The notes beneath the pieces are model-generated. The model had not been told where the DNA came from. It saw only the letters and a program-made list of their open reading frames with translations, and ran no database searches. A stretch of 64,000 bases of DNA. It comes from a gamma proteobacterium endosymbiont of Lamellibrachia anaximandri. Lineage in GTDB: Bacteria > Pseudomonadota > Gammaproteobacteria > Chromatiales > Chromatiaceae. The translations under genes were made by a program, and so were the position numbers. Location of the stretch: positions 1-64,000 of the forward strand of contig JAESPD010000016.1 of NCBI GenBank assembly GCA_016756855.1, written 5' to 3'. Shown here piece after piece: positions 17,697 through 27,120 of the stretch (its first letter is position 1; every line of letters begins with the position of its first letter).

Positions 17697-18851
17697 ATGG
17701 GTGACAGACTAAAGGCGTTGATTTTGAGCGTCGGGATTGCATCTGCAATGGCGGTATCGGTCAGTGCACTGGCGCAGGCGCCAGTGAGTGGCGGCGACTA
17801 CTTTGTTGTACAGCAGTCGCAGGGCGTGCCGCATGTCTCTCTTGGTGGCACCGTGGTGCCATACAAAGAGGTGACCCTGTCGGCGCAGTTGCCGGGCCGG
17901 GTCAAGTTTCTCGCAGGTATCGAAGGTGATGCCTTCAAGGATAGCGATCTGCTGGTGGAGCTGGATGAGAGCGAGCTGCGTGCCAAGCGCCAGGCTGCAA
18001 TGGCGCAGCTGGCCAATGCCGATGTCCAGTTGAGAAATGCCGGTGTGCAGTACAATCGCGAACTCTGGTCGCCCAAAACCAAATCTTCGATGGGCGGCAT
18101 GGGTGTACCCAACCTGTTTGATCAAATGTTCACCAGTCCCATGGAAGATATGATGGGTGAACGCGACCGCGATGTTGAGCGCGGCGCCGATATCTACTCG
18201 TCCCAGACTCGCGTCCAGTCGGCGCGAAATACGATCGTTCGCGTGCAGTCCGAGATCAGGGCGATTGATGCCAAGCTTCGGGATGCCAAGAGTTTGGCGC
18301 CGTTTAGCGGCGTGATCATGAAAAAGTTTATCGAGGTGGGGGACACTGTTCAACCCGGCCAGCCCCTGTTGAAATTTGCCGATGTGGAGTATCTGCAGAT
18401 TGTTGTGGATGTCCCGGGCCGTCTGCGTCCTGGCCTGAGCGAAGGCATGATGCTGCGGGCGGAGCTGGATATTGGCGATCAGGAGATTCCGGTGCGGGTC
18501 GCGCAGATCTTTCCCATGGCTGATGCGCAACGTCACACCGTGACCATCAAGTTTGATCTGCCCCAGGGCGTCTCTGCGCCCGGAATGTATGCCAAGGTGA
18601 TGGTGCCGGATTTCAATGCCCCGGCACGCAGCAACCCGGTTATCCCCAGTAGCGCAATTCGTTACAACGGCAGTCTCCCCGGTGTCTATGTGCTCGGTGA
18701 CGAAGGCAAGCATCAATTGCGGCTGATCCGGGTTGGTGAGCAGCTTCCCGGCGGCTATACCACTGTCCTGTCCGGTCTCAAGGCTGGCGAACGGGTAGCG
18801 CGTAATCCCGGTGTCGGCATCAGTGCCGGTTGGACCTCGCCGTCCAGATAG
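17697..18851 (+). CDS. RND efflux periplasmic adaptor (membrane-fusion) protein
   Basis: The 384-aa precursor has a signal peptide (ILSVGIASAMAVSVSALAQA) and no lipobox Cys. Biotinyl-lipoyl halves are visible at VVPYKEVTLSAQLPGRVKFLAG and LAPFSGVIMKKFIEVGDTVQPGQPL, flanking a coiled-coil hairpin. The hairpin carries an unusual Met/Gly-rich insertion (about residues 120-150, including GGMGVPNLFDQMF). The beta-barrel and membrane-proximal domains follow. It should link the downstream inner-membrane permease to an outer-membrane channel, which is not encoded nearby. The substrate is unknown. Confidence 0.88.
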   Translation: MGDRLKALILSVGIASAMAVSVSALAQAPVSGGDYFVVQQSQGVPHVSLGGTVVPYKEVTLSAQLPGRVKFLAGIEGDAFKDSDLLVELDESELRAKRQAAMAQLANADVQLRNAGVQYNRELWSPKTKSSMGGMGVPNLFDQMFTSPMEDMMGERDRDVERGADIYSSQTRVQSARNTIVRVQSEIRAIDAKLRDAKSLAPFSGVIMKKFIEVGDTVQPGQPLLKFADVEYLQIVVDVPGRLRPGLSEGMMLRAELDIGDQEIPVRVAQIFPMADAQRHTVTIKFDLPQGVSAPGMYAKVMVPDFNAPARSNPVIPSSAIRYNGSLPGVYVLGDEGKHQLRLIRVGEQLPGGYTTVLSGLKAGERVARNPGVGISAGWTSPSR

Positions 18852-18986
18852 GCGGCGTCTCCTCAGTCGTCTATCATAACTTTTTAAAGACATTTGAATC
18901 GAGGGGAGGCGTGCCTCCCCGGGTTTTTGCCCTGAACCCTTGCAAGATCATCGGGTCCTGCAGTTGCAGATACTTTGAGACCGCAC

Positions 18987-21900
18987 ATGAGTCAGAACGA
19001 CAATAATCTCGATCAGCTCCATTCAATGGATCCCAACAACGACGCGCATCTGGGTCTGGCAGGCAGAACCGCCAGATTCTTCATTGAGTCGCCTCTCTCA
19101 CCCCTCTTCTTCCTGGCAATGATGTTGATGGGACTGCTCGGTCTCGTCGTCACGCCCCGTCAGGAGGATCCGCAGATCTCCGTGCCGATGGTGGACATCT
19201 TCGTTCAGTATCCCGGAGCGGCTGCGGAACAGGTGTCCGGTCTGGCTATAGCCCCGCTGGAACGGATCATGTCGGAGATTCCGGGTGTAAAGCACGTCTA
19301 TTCGGCAGCTCAACGGGGAGGCGGTGTCGTCACCATAGAGTTCGATGTGGGCGAGAATATGGGGCCGTCGTTGGTTAAGGTCAATGATAAGATCGATTCC
19401 AACATGGATCTGATTCCTCCCGGCGTGATGCCGCCGCTGGTGAAGGCCAAGGGGATCGATGATGTGCCTGCGGTCAATTTGACGCTCTGGTCCAAGGATG
19501 TGGATGGAGACGGCGCGCCGGATGTGGATGACGGCCAGTTGCGCATGTTGGCTCACGATGTGTTGCAGGCGATTAAGGAGCTGCCGAATACCGGTAACGG
19601 CTTTGTGGTGGGTGGCCGTCGGGAGCAGGTGACGATTGAGGTCTTTCCGGAGCGGCTGGCGGGTTTCGGTATCAGTCTCGACCAGGTGGCTAACACCATC
19701 AAGACCGCCAACAGTGAACAGCAGGCCGGCGGCGTAGAGGCGGGCGATACCCACTTTACCGTGGTGACCGGCTCATTTCTCAGATCCGTGGATGACATCA
19801 ATCGCCTGGTCGTCTGCACCCACAACGACGTGCCGGTTTATGTGCACGATATCGCGCGGGTAAAGCAGGGGCCGGAGGATGCGAAACATCTGGTCGCCTA
19901 CTATACGGGGGCCGCTAGCGAGATCGATATCAAGGCTGATGGCGTACCCGCAGTCACCGTTGCGGTGGCGAAAAAAGAGGGCTCCAATGGGGTCACAGTT
20001 GCAAATTCGATCATTGAGCGGGTGAACAACATCAAGGGCTCACTGATCCCCGACAATGTGGAAGTGAGCGTTACCCGTGACTACGGTAAGAGTGCGGATG
20101 ACAAGGTCAGTGATCTGATCTTTAAATTGTTCGTGGCGACGGGTTTTGTCTTTCTGTTGGTATTGTTTGCGTTCCGTGCCTTCAGACCCGCGATCGTGGT
20201 GGTGCTGGTTATTCCCGTGGTGTTGTTGATGACCATCTTCAGTGCCTGGCTGATGGGTTATACGATCGACAGGGTGAGTCTCTTCGCGCTGATCTTCTCC
20301 ATCGGCATCCTGGTGGATGACGCCATCGTGGTGGTTGAGAATATCTACCGCCGCTGGCTGGAAGAGGGCAAGACCGACGTCGATACCGCAGTCGATGCAG
20401 TGCGCGAGGTGGGTAACCCAACGATCCTCGCCACCTTCACGGTTATCGCGGCGCTGCTGCCGATGGGGTTCGTCTCCGGCATGATGGGGCCCTATATGGA
20501 GCCGATTCCGGCCCTTGGATCCTCGGCGATGCTGATCTCAGTATTTGCGGCATTCGTTTTTACCCCCTACCTGACAATGTCCCATTGGCTGCGGCCATCC
20601 ATGAACTATCTGGAGACGGCGGGTAAAAGGGAGCACAAGGAAGCGGAGAAGCTGGAAGGTATGTTCCGGCGGGTTCTTATTCCGATGATAGAGAAACCCG
20701 CAAAGGCGCGTCTCTTCAAGCTGGTGATGTGGGGAACCTTTGCTCTCGCCTGCTCCCTCTTCTATTTCAATCTGGTGGCGGTAAAGATGCTGCCGCTGGA
20801 CAACAAGCCTGAATTTGCTGTTGTCCTCGACATGCCCGAGGGGACTGCTTTGCCGGTGACCGCCAATCTGGCGCATCAGATGGCGGGTAAGATCCGCCAA
20901 TACTCCGAAGTGACTGCGGTGCAGGTCTACGCAGGAACCTCGAAGCCCTTCGATTTCAATGGCATGGTGCGTCACTACTATCTGCGTAAAAGCCCCTGGC
21001 AGGCTGAAGTGCAGGTACAGCTGCTGCATAAATCGAAGCGTGACCGCAGTAGTCATGAAATAGCCACCCAGGCCCGTGAAGATCTCAAGAAGTTGGTGAA
21101 GGGCACCGGTGCCAAGTATGCGGTGGTGGAGATGCCACCGGGACCGCCGGTACTGCAGTCCGTGGTAGCCGAGGTTCATGGCCCGAGTTCCGAAGTCCGC
21201 CGCCAGGTGGCCAGTGATCTGACTGAGATCTTCAAGAAGGCTGAGAGCCTGCGTGATGTGGATAACTACATGCGCGATCCCTATCAGTATTGGCGCTTTA
21301 CCGTGGATGCGGAAAAATCGGTCAGGCGTGGTATCTCTGTGGATACCATCAACCGCAATCTGAGTATGTCTCTGGGCGGTTCGCCGCTGGGTGATGTCAA
21401 GCAGCGGGCGGGGCATGAGCCGATCAATATCATTATCCAGGTGCCGTTGGCGGAACGTTCTGAGATCACCCGGCTGGGGGATATTCCCATCATGTCGACC
21501 ACCGGAATCGCAGTGCCGCTCAGGGAGTTGGGCCGCTTCGAGCAGGTGCGCGAAGAGGAGATAATCTTCCACAAGGACCTGCGTGACGTGGAGTATGTCG
21601 TTGCTGATGTTGGCGGCAAGATGGCGGCGCCGGTATATGGCATGTTTCAAGTTCAGGATTTGCTGGAACAGGAGCGCTATGTTGCGCCTGATGGCGTTGC
21701 ACTGGATACGTTCTGGTTGGGCCCGCCTGGGGATGATGCCACCTCTGCGATTGAGTGGGCGGGGGAATGGACCGTCACTTTTGAGACATTCAGAGATATG
21801 GGTGCAGCCTTTATGGTGGCGCTCATCATGATCTATATTCTGGTGGTGTGGGAGTTTGGCAACTTCCGTATCCCTGCGCTGATCATGGCGCCAATCCCTT

Positions 21901-23195
21901 TGACCCTGTTGGGTATTATTCCTGCACACATGCTTTTCTTCCAGGCAGGATGGGGTGGAGAGTTCACGGCAACCTCTATGATCGGCTGGATTGCGCTGGC
22001 CGGTATCATCGTGCGCAACTCTATCTTGCTGGTCGACTTCGCTATCCATGAGATCCAACACGGCAGCACGGTTGTTGAGGCGGTAATTCAGTCGTGTAAG
22101 ACGAGAACCCGTCCGATCATGATAACCGCGTTTGCCTTGGTATGCGGCTCCTCGGTGATCTTCTTCGACCCGATTTTTCAGGGCATGGCGATTTCCCTGG
22201 CATCCGGTGTACTGGTCTCCACGGTATTGACTCTGATCGTCATTCCATTGGGTTGTATCAATGCCAGTAAGGATTTGATCGAAGTTGCTGCTGCCACCGC
22301 CCCGGCGGGAGTGGAGATGCCCGCGCTGGAGACTGCAGGTGCTACAGCCACGGCCCCAGCGGAGCCGGTGACGCCTGAAGCTGCTCCGGCGAAAACGCCG
22401 CTGTGGGTGGCGGTTTGGGGTAAGGTGGCTGCTGCACTGATGATGGTTTTCTATTTGATCAGGGGCATTTTTCTACTGCTGGCAGAGCTGTTTAAAAAAT
22501 CTTCCAAACGAGGAGGAAGCCCACCCTCATCCCCCACTTCCGGTGGGACAGGTGGTCCAGCATCCGGTGGGGGTGGTGCGTTCTCACCCGCTCCGGCAGG
22601 GACTGTTCCGGCCCCGGTAGCAGCGGCTCCTGTGGCTGAAAGTTTCCAGGCAGCCGAACCGCAAGTGTCCGACAAGCCGGTTCCCGACAGCGACTCCCCC
22701 GCTGAAGTCGCAGCAGAAAAGCCTGCTGAGAAGGAGCTGGAGACTGTAGAAAAGGCGCCTGAGAAGGTGGCTGAACAGGTCGCTACCAAGCCCGCTTCAC
22801 CCGTCAAAGAGAGTGTGGAAACAGCTGAAGTCAGTATGGTTGCGGCTAATGAGCCTGATGCCGCTATCGACGTGACGAAAAGTGACCAAACAGAGGCTGT
22901 AGAGAAATTGCCTGCAGACTCACTTGAAACCACCACTAAACCGGTGGCAGCGAAGGTTGTTCCAAAAGCAGCCCCGAAGCGGGCGAAAAAGCGCCCATCG
23001 GCGCTGAAAAAAGTTGCGACCAAGAAAAAAGTCGCTGCCAGCGCAAAGAAAACCAGCACTACCCCGGCTAAAGCAAAAGGTAACGGCAACGGTGCAGCAA
23101 AGACAGCTAAAAAGGCCGCTACATCCGTCTCACCCAAGGTCAGAACGCTTCCTCTGCGTAAGAAAACAGCACGCCGGGGGATTCGTCTGAAATAA
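18987..23195 (+). CDS. RND efflux permease with long histone-H1-like cytoplasmic C-terminal extension
   Basis: I chose ATG 18987 (MSQNDNN); a TTG at 18975 is an upstream alternative. The first ~1100 of 1402 residues are a full AcrB-family proton-driven transporter. They have two six-helix bundles, porter loops, and SIGILVDDAIVVVENIYRR in TM4 with the proton-relay Asp pair. The remaining ~300 residues are unusual: an extra hydrophobic helix (about 1138-1165), a Ser/Pro/Gly-rich linker, a Glu/Ala/Pro/Val-rich stretch, then a Lys/Ala/Pro-rich tail (about 1321-1402) of histone-H1/TopA-tail type. Normal RND permeases end near 1050 residues. The frame and stop are clear. The tail is predicted to be cytoplasmic and disordered. 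Confidence 0.9.
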   Translation: MSQNDNNLDQLHSMDPNNDAHLGLAGRTARFFIESPLSPLFFLAMMLMGLLGLVVTPRQEDPQISVPMVDIFVQYPGAAAEQVSGLAIAPLERIMSEIPGVKHVYSAAQRGGGVVTIEFDVGENMGPSLVKVNDKIDSNMDLIPPGVMPPLVKAKGIDDVPAVNLTLWSKDVDGDGAPDVDDGQLRMLAHDVLQAIKELPNTGNGFVVGGRREQVTIEVFPERLAGFGISLDQVANTIKTANSEQQAGGVEAGDTHFTVVTGSFLRSVDDINRLVVCTHNDVPVYVHDIARVKQGPEDAKHLVAYYTGAASEIDIKADGVPAVTVAVAKKEGSNGVTVANSIIERVNNIKGSLIPDNVEVSVTRDYGKSADDKVSDLIFKLFVATGFVFLLVLFAFRAFRPAIVVVLVIPVVLLMTIFSAWLMGYTIDRVSLFALIFSIGILVDDAIVVVENIYRRWLEEGKTDVDTAVDAVREVGNPTILATFTVIAALLPMGFVSGMMGPYMEPIPALGSSAMLISVFAAFVFTPYLTMSHWLRPSMNYLETAGKREHKEAEKLEGMFRRVLIPMIEKPAKARLFKLVMWGTFALACSLFYFNLVAVKMLPLDNKPEFAVVLDMPEGTALPVTANLAHQMAGKIRQYSEVTAVQVYAGTSKPFDFNGMVRHYYLRKSPWQAEVQVQLLHKSKRDRSSHEIATQAREDLKKLVKGTGAKYAVVEMPPGPPVLQSVVAEVHGPSSEVRRQVASDLTEIFKKAESLRDVDNYMRDPYQYWRFTVDAEKSVRRGISVDTINRNLSMSLGGSPLGDVKQRAGHEPINIIIQVPLAERSEITRLGDIPIMSTTGIAVPLRELGRFEQVREEEIIFHKDLRDVEYVVADVGGKMAAPVYGMFQVQDLLEQERYVAPDGVALDTFWLGPPGDDATSAIEWAGEWTVTFETFRDMGAAFMVALIMIYILVVWEFGNFRIPALIMAPIPLTLLGIIPAHMLFFQAGWGGEFTATSMIGWIALAGIIVRNSILLVDFAIHEIQHGSTVVEAVIQSCKTRTRPIMITAFALVCGSSVIFFDPIFQGMAISLASGVLVSTVLTLIVIPLGCINASKDLIEVAAATAPAGVEMPALETAGATATAPAEPVTPEAAPAKTPLWVAVWGKVAAALMMVFYLIRGIFLLLAELFKKSSKRGGSPPSSPTSGGTGGPASGGGGAFSPAPAGTVPAPVAAAPVAESFQAAEPQVSDKPVPDSDSPAEVAAEKPAEKELETVEKAPEKVAEQVATKPASPVKESVETAEVSMVAANEPDAAIDVTKSDQTEAVEKLPADSLETTTKPVAAKVVPKAAPKRAKKRPSALKKVATKKKVAASAKKTSTTPAKAKGNGNGAAKTAKKAATSVSPKVRTLPLRKKTARRGIRLK

Positions 23196-23373
23196 TGGGT
23201 GGGGTTTTCTGATTAGTGATTGAGTCGCAAATAAGGGGGGCAGAATTCCCGGTTTTCTGTCCCCTTGACGTTTTGAGGGCCGGTTTAAGCCGGTGTTGCT
23301 GCTGCTAATATCTAAGTTTCTGGACATTCTTCCGCTTGTCGGCTTTTATTGTTAGCATCTGCATGAATAATAG

Positions 23374-24009
23374 GTGATCACTTTGCTTCGGATAGGCTGG
23401 TTGTCTTTGAGTTGGTCGTTGGCGTGTTTATTAAGCATGACAGAAGCCGTAAGCGATACTCGAAGTTATGGTTTTCGGCCGCTCGACGGAGCTTCTACTT
23501 CCAATTCGACAGCTACCGATGGTGCCCGCTCTTTTCATTGGCGGCCATTGACTCAGGAAGGGTATGGCTTGCCTGCATACCAGACGCCGAAGGCATTGGA
23601 GCACAATGCTGAGCCTGCCCTCCTTCCTCCAAACCTAGTGAATCCCTCAAGTCTTCCGCGAGGGACCTATCGCCCTGTCGAGGAGATGCGCCCTATCTCA
23701 CCACAGATGGGTGCATTTCGATTTCGAACCATCGAACCTGACGAGCAATTACGGCTACATGGTCTGAATCCGGTTTCACCGACAGGACAGCAAGCACAGA
23801 AGAGGGAAAACAGATACCGTTTTAGAGGGGATCCAGTAGAAACAAAGCCGAATAGGCCAGCTCCCATTGTGTGGGAGGGCGCCAACCGTATGATGAAGTA
23901 TCGCCCGGATAGACGATTTTCGGATAGTAACAACCGCTGGTCACCCTCTCAGACAAGAGACTATACAAACAGCTTTAGGCCTCTGGATTCAAACAGGTCG
24001 ACTAGATAG
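23374..24009 (+). CDS. Secreted protein with FRPL-type motifs
   Basis: This 211-aa protein of unknown function starts at GTG 23374, which gives a signal peptide (LLRIGWLSLSWSLACLLSMTEAVS); other starts would remove it. The mature part is Arg/Pro/Asn-rich and low in secondary structure. It repeats a short motif: YGFRPLDG, FHWRPLTQ, TYRPVEE, FRFRTIEP, YRFRGDP and SFRPLDSN. The next gene encodes a larger protein with the same motif, so the two probably act together at the cell surface or in the periplasm. Confidence 0.65.
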   Translation: MITLLRIGWLSLSWSLACLLSMTEAVSDTRSYGFRPLDGASTSNSTATDGARSFHWRPLTQEGYGLPAYQTPKALEHNAEPALLPPNLVNPSSLPRGTYRPVEEMRPISPQMGAFRFRTIEPDEQLRLHGLNPVSPTGQQAQKRENRYRFRGDPVETKPNRPAPIVWEGANRMMKYRPDRRFSDSNNRWSPSQTRDYTNSFRPLDSNRSTR

Positions 24010-24178
24010 CGTGGATTGGTCCTTTTCTTTATCTGAATATCGTTAAAATTCCACCAAAATGAGGGGCAAACGGTTTTTCAGAAGACAGTTTGCAGTTAAA
24101 CTGTGCGTAGTGATTGAGACGCGGAACGTGTCTCGCTTTATTGATTAATTCCTGCATATTGAAACAGGTGGAAAATAG

Positions 24179-25402
24179 ATGAATTCCAAAGGTTTGCGTT
24201 TTTTTTCCCTAGGCGCGCTTTTTTTACTGGCGCTTCCTGGGGCATCGGCTTGGGCCTTTTATCCGTCCTCAGCAGGATATCAGGCTGCGCCGACTGCATG
24301 GCAAGCTGGCCGTTATGCGCCGCAGTGGGGCCAGGTCTCCAGGCAACAGCAATATCAGCAGGGTCGCTATCGTCCCGATTGGAATCGTCAGGCAGGATTT
24401 TTCGGTGGTTACGAGCGCGTGCGTGCTTACCCTCAGATGCCGGCAAACTATTACCAGGGGTATCGCTTTAGACCCTTGCGACAGGCAAATACCCCGCGTA
24501 TGGCGTTTGGCGGTCCCGTACCTGGATATCCCTTTCCGGCAAACCAGTGGCGTCCACCGCATCAGCCTTATCAGGGTCGGGGATTTGCTCCCTCTGTCTA
24601 TGTGAATCATCAGCCCCGTTATGCTGGACAATATGTAGTAAACCCTGCGCCAGTCCGCTATGCGCACCAGTATCGTCCGCAGGTGGCTTACAATCAACGC
24701 CCCGTTCCCGCCCCGGTCAATGTTGCGGGATATCGCTTTCGGCCGCTGCAGGAAGCCTATCGACCAAATAATCCCCAGCTTCCACGCATGGCATTTCAGC
24801 CGCCACGCGCTCCAATGGGATATCGGCCACAGGTCAGGCAGCATATGCCTCAACCCAGGTTCCGGCCGATGAATATTTCGCCGGAGCAGAGGGACCATCG
24901 TATGATGGCGCAAAGAATTCTGCCTGCTGCCACTCCGCAGTACAGGCCCGCGGTAAATAAGCGTGCCACTGTTACCGCGAAAAGTACTGTCCCCCGCAAA
25001 TTGGATAGGTATCAGCCATACCAACGCTACGCTTTTCGACCGGTGAATAGTGCTGCCGGTCAACCGGGCGCAAGGATGCCCGTGCTGCCCAATCGCAGGA
25101 TTGAACCCCCTGTCCTGAGGAGTCGCTATCCGCAGAGAGACTATACCCGTTCGATTTCGACCGGGAGGCAGGCTTTCAACCGCAACCCCTACCCGTCGTC
25201 ATTCCAGGAGTGGCGAGAGCCGCATGCTGGTAACACGGGAGTCAGTGGACGCGCAAATGTGACGCGTTACCCTGGCGCCTACCAGGTCGTAGATCAGGAC
25301 TGGTATCAAATTGAGGGAAGCCCATATGCTGTGGACGGATTTGATTCATCACCAACAATGAGTCAGGTAGATTATATTGACCATTTTCCACTGATGGAGT
25401 GA
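24179..25402 (+). CDS. Secreted Tyr/Arg/Pro/Gln-rich protein with FRPL-type motifs
   Basis: The 407-aa product has a clear signal peptide (FFSLGALFLLALPGASAWA). The mature chain is low-complexity: Tyr, Arg, Pro, Gln, Asn and Met are abundant and Lys is rare. It repeats YRFRPLRQA, YRFRPLQEA, RFRPMNIS and YAFRPVNSA, plus many YRP/YQ units. An acidic C-terminal end (VDQDWYQIEGSPYAVDG onward) departs from this pattern. I know no family. The motif is shared with the gene upstream at 23374. Composition suggests a matrix or surface protein, which is inference. Confidence 0.7.
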   Translation: MNSKGLRFFSLGALFLLALPGASAWAFYPSSAGYQAAPTAWQAGRYAPQWGQVSRQQQYQQGRYRPDWNRQAGFFGGYERVRAYPQMPANYYQGYRFRPLRQANTPRMAFGGPVPGYPFPANQWRPPHQPYQGRGFAPSVYVNHQPRYAGQYVVNPAPVRYAHQYRPQVAYNQRPVPAPVNVAGYRFRPLQEAYRPNNPQLPRMAFQPPRAPMGYRPQVRQHMPQPRFRPMNISPEQRDHRMMAQRILPAATPQYRPAVNKRATVTAKSTVPRKLDRYQPYQRYAFRPVNSAAGQPGARMPVLPNRRIEPPVLRSRYPQRDYTRSISTGRQAFNRNPYPSSFQEWREPHAGNTGVSGRANVTRYPGAYQVVDQDWYQIEGSPYAVDGFDSSPTMSQVDYIDHFPLME

Positions 25403-25460
25403 AATCGAGACTGTTGGTGAAGGCAAATGCTTACACCACAGGCTTGAAAAAGGGGAGTGC

Positions 25461-26096
25461 ATGATAACAGTAATAGGTAGTCTAAAGGGGGGGTCCGGAA
25501 AGAGTACGGTAACCTTCAACCTGGCTGTGTGGTTGGCATTGGCAAATGCAAAGGTGTTGGTGGTTGACGCAGATCCGCAAGCGACCTTAACGGATGTTTT
25601 GGATGTCCGGGTGGAAGAGGGTTATGAGCCCAAAATCCAGGTTGTGGATGCATCGGGATTGAACCATAAAAAACGCTTCAAGGAATTTGATGAGGTGCTT
25701 ATCGATGTTGGCACCGCAGATATAGAATCGATGAAGCGGGCTTTGACGCTGGCAGACAGGGTTGTGATTCCGGTTCCCCCCTCACAGGCGGATATCTGGT
25801 CGACCCAGAGGTTTATCCGTTTTGTCGATGATAACATTGAAGGCAAGAACCCTGAGCTTTTAGCATTTATCAATCGTGCGGACACTCACAGGGCGATTCG
25901 TGAGTCAGATGAGGCTGCTGCTGCACTGATCTCACTTTCAGACATCACCTTTGTTAAGCAGAGACTGTGTCAGCGTACGGTTTTTCGGCGCTCATTCAGT
26001 GAAGGGCTTGCTGTCTTTGAGCTTGATCCACGGGGTAAAGGGACTCGGGAATTCAATGCATTGACCGTAGCTGTCTACCCACACTACATCGGTTAG
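25461..26096 (+). CDS. Orphan ParA/MinD-family ATPase
   Basis: The 211-aa protein has the deviant Walker A motif KGGSGKST (residues about 9-16), Walker A' VVDADPQAT and a Walker B-like VLIDVGT. These are hallmarks of ParA-type ATPases that position DNA or protein cargo on the nucleoid or membrane. The length is that of small chromosomal orphan ParA proteins (no N-terminal HTH). No ParB or parS is visible nearby. The co-directional DUF302 and membrane coiled-coil genes downstream could supply a cargo or adaptor. Ribosome site GGGGAG precedes ATG 25461. Confidence 0.85.
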   Translation: MITVIGSLKGGSGKSTVTFNLAVWLALANAKVLVVDADPQATLTDVLDVRVEEGYEPKIQVVDASGLNHKKRFKEFDEVLIDVGTADIESMKRALTLADRVVIPVPPSQADIWSTQRFIRFVDDNIEGKNPELLAFINRADTHRAIRESDEAAAALISLSDITFVKQRLCQRTVFRRSFSEGLAVFELDPRGKGTREFNALTVAVYPHYIG

Positions 26097-26105
26097 CCAT
26101 TGACA

Positions 26106-26175
26106 ATAATTAGTGTCCGTTTGGAAAGTCATATCCAACCACAAAGAATATAAAGTGCACTAAGGCCAGAGGATG
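26106..26175. repeat. Dispersed intergenic element, second copy
   Basis: TAGTGTCCGTTTGGAAA (26110-26126) matches 15 of 17 bases of the element end at 9449. It is followed by a related CAACCACAAAGAATATAAAG stretch. The copy seems decayed relative to the one at 9444. Confidence 0.45.
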
Positions 26176-26332
26176 ATTAACAATATTTTCTTTCGCCGGC
26201 TGCTTTGTGCAGCTTTGTAGTAAATGTTCTGTTTCGATGAACACTCGAAAAAAGTGACGTGATTTCAGCACGTTAATATAACTATAATGATGCAGACTCT
26301 ATGGGCATCAGATGAGATTGGTGGAGAGAGAG

Positions 26333-26911
26333 ATGGGATTTATCAGAAATATATTGGCGCTGATCGGTCTGGTCGCAGTGCTTGGGATTGGAACGCTGTA
26401 TGGCAAGTACAGCGATGTCTTGTCAGGTTTCGATCCAGGGGCGGGAAAGGCCTATATGGAGATGGTCGAGAAGCTTTTGGAGACCAAAAATGCGGCAGAG
26501 GCATCGATCTGGAAAATTCCGGTTGAAGAGGGGCTAACGGCAGAAGAGGTCGAAGAGACCATGAAGTTCGTGGCTAACGAACATAATATGTCGCATGTGG
26601 GTGAACTGCCGCTTTCCAAGGATATCGAAGCGAAAAAAGGGGAGAGTTACCGATTCGTCAAGATCTTTCTTTTCTGCAACTCTCTGACTGCAGCGATTAT
26701 GCTTGACTATTCCGATGCCTATTCGGCCTACTTGCCTTGTCGTGTCACACTGATCGAAGATCAGGCGGGAAAGCTCTGGCTGGTTGCACTGAATATGGAC
26801 CTGATGATCTATGGCGGCGAACCTTTGCCTCCTGAGTTGAAGCGGGAAGCTGTACAGGTAAAGGAGTATATTCTTGATATTATGAACCGGGGCGCTACCG
26901 GCGAGTTTTAA
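26333..26911 (+). CDS. DUF302-type membrane-anchored protein
   Basis: I chose ATG 26333 (MGFIRNILALIGLVAVLGIG), preceded by a GGAGAG site; ATG 26312 is an alternative. The 192-aa product has one N-terminal membrane helix and a soluble domain resembling DUF302. The domain includes the stretch EGLTAEEVEETMKFVANEHNM near its start and the segments SYRFVKIFLFCNSLTAAIMLDY and AYLPCRVTLIEDQAGKLWLVALNMDLMI. DUF302 proteins are widespread in sulfur-metabolising bacteria with no agreed function. A strong terminator follows at 26936. Confidence 0.8.
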   Translation: MGFIRNILALIGLVAVLGIGTLYGKYSDVLSGFDPGAGKAYMEMVEKLLETKNAAEASIWKIPVEEGLTAEEVEETMKFVANEHNMSHVGELPLSKDIEAKKGESYRFVKIFLFCNSLTAAIMLDYSDAYSAYLPCRVTLIEDQAGKLWLVALNMDLMIYGGEPLPPELKREAVQVKEYILDIMNRGATGEF

Positions 26912-26935
26912 GATCAAGGTTCTAAATGCTCAACA

Positions 26936-26961
26936 AGCCCGGCTCTGCCGGGCTTTTTTTT
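26936..26961 (+). terminator. Rho-independent terminator after the DUF302 gene
   Basis: An AGCCCGGC/GCCGGGCT stem with a 3-nt loop is followed by eight T residues. Confidence 0.9.
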
Positions 26962-27120
26962 CAGCAGGTTGATGGGAGATTTGGTCGAGAAAAAATGAAC
27001 AGGAGAAGTCAGTCACCTGGAATATATTAGAGTATTAATATATACTTTACGCATTGTTGTGATAAGTCTGGTCTATGCTAGACTCAGTAGCTACTCATAT
27101 GTGAGTAAGGTATTGTATTG

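Noticed and set aside
17709..18893. 394-codon antisense frame over the RND adaptor
   Set aside because: The adaptor with signal peptide and lipoyl motifs is convincing; the antisense frame has no recognisable domain.
20538..22061. 507-codon open frame antisense inside the RND permease gene
   Set aside because: The plus-strand frame is a clear RND transporter; the antisense product is His/Arg-rich with no domain and arises from codon bias.
22451..23137. 228-codon antisense frame opposite the RND C-terminal tail
   Set aside because: It mirrors the low-complexity Ala/Lys/Glu tail. The sense frame is continuous with the permease, so the antisense Ala/Ser/Thr/Phe-rich frame is a composition artefact.
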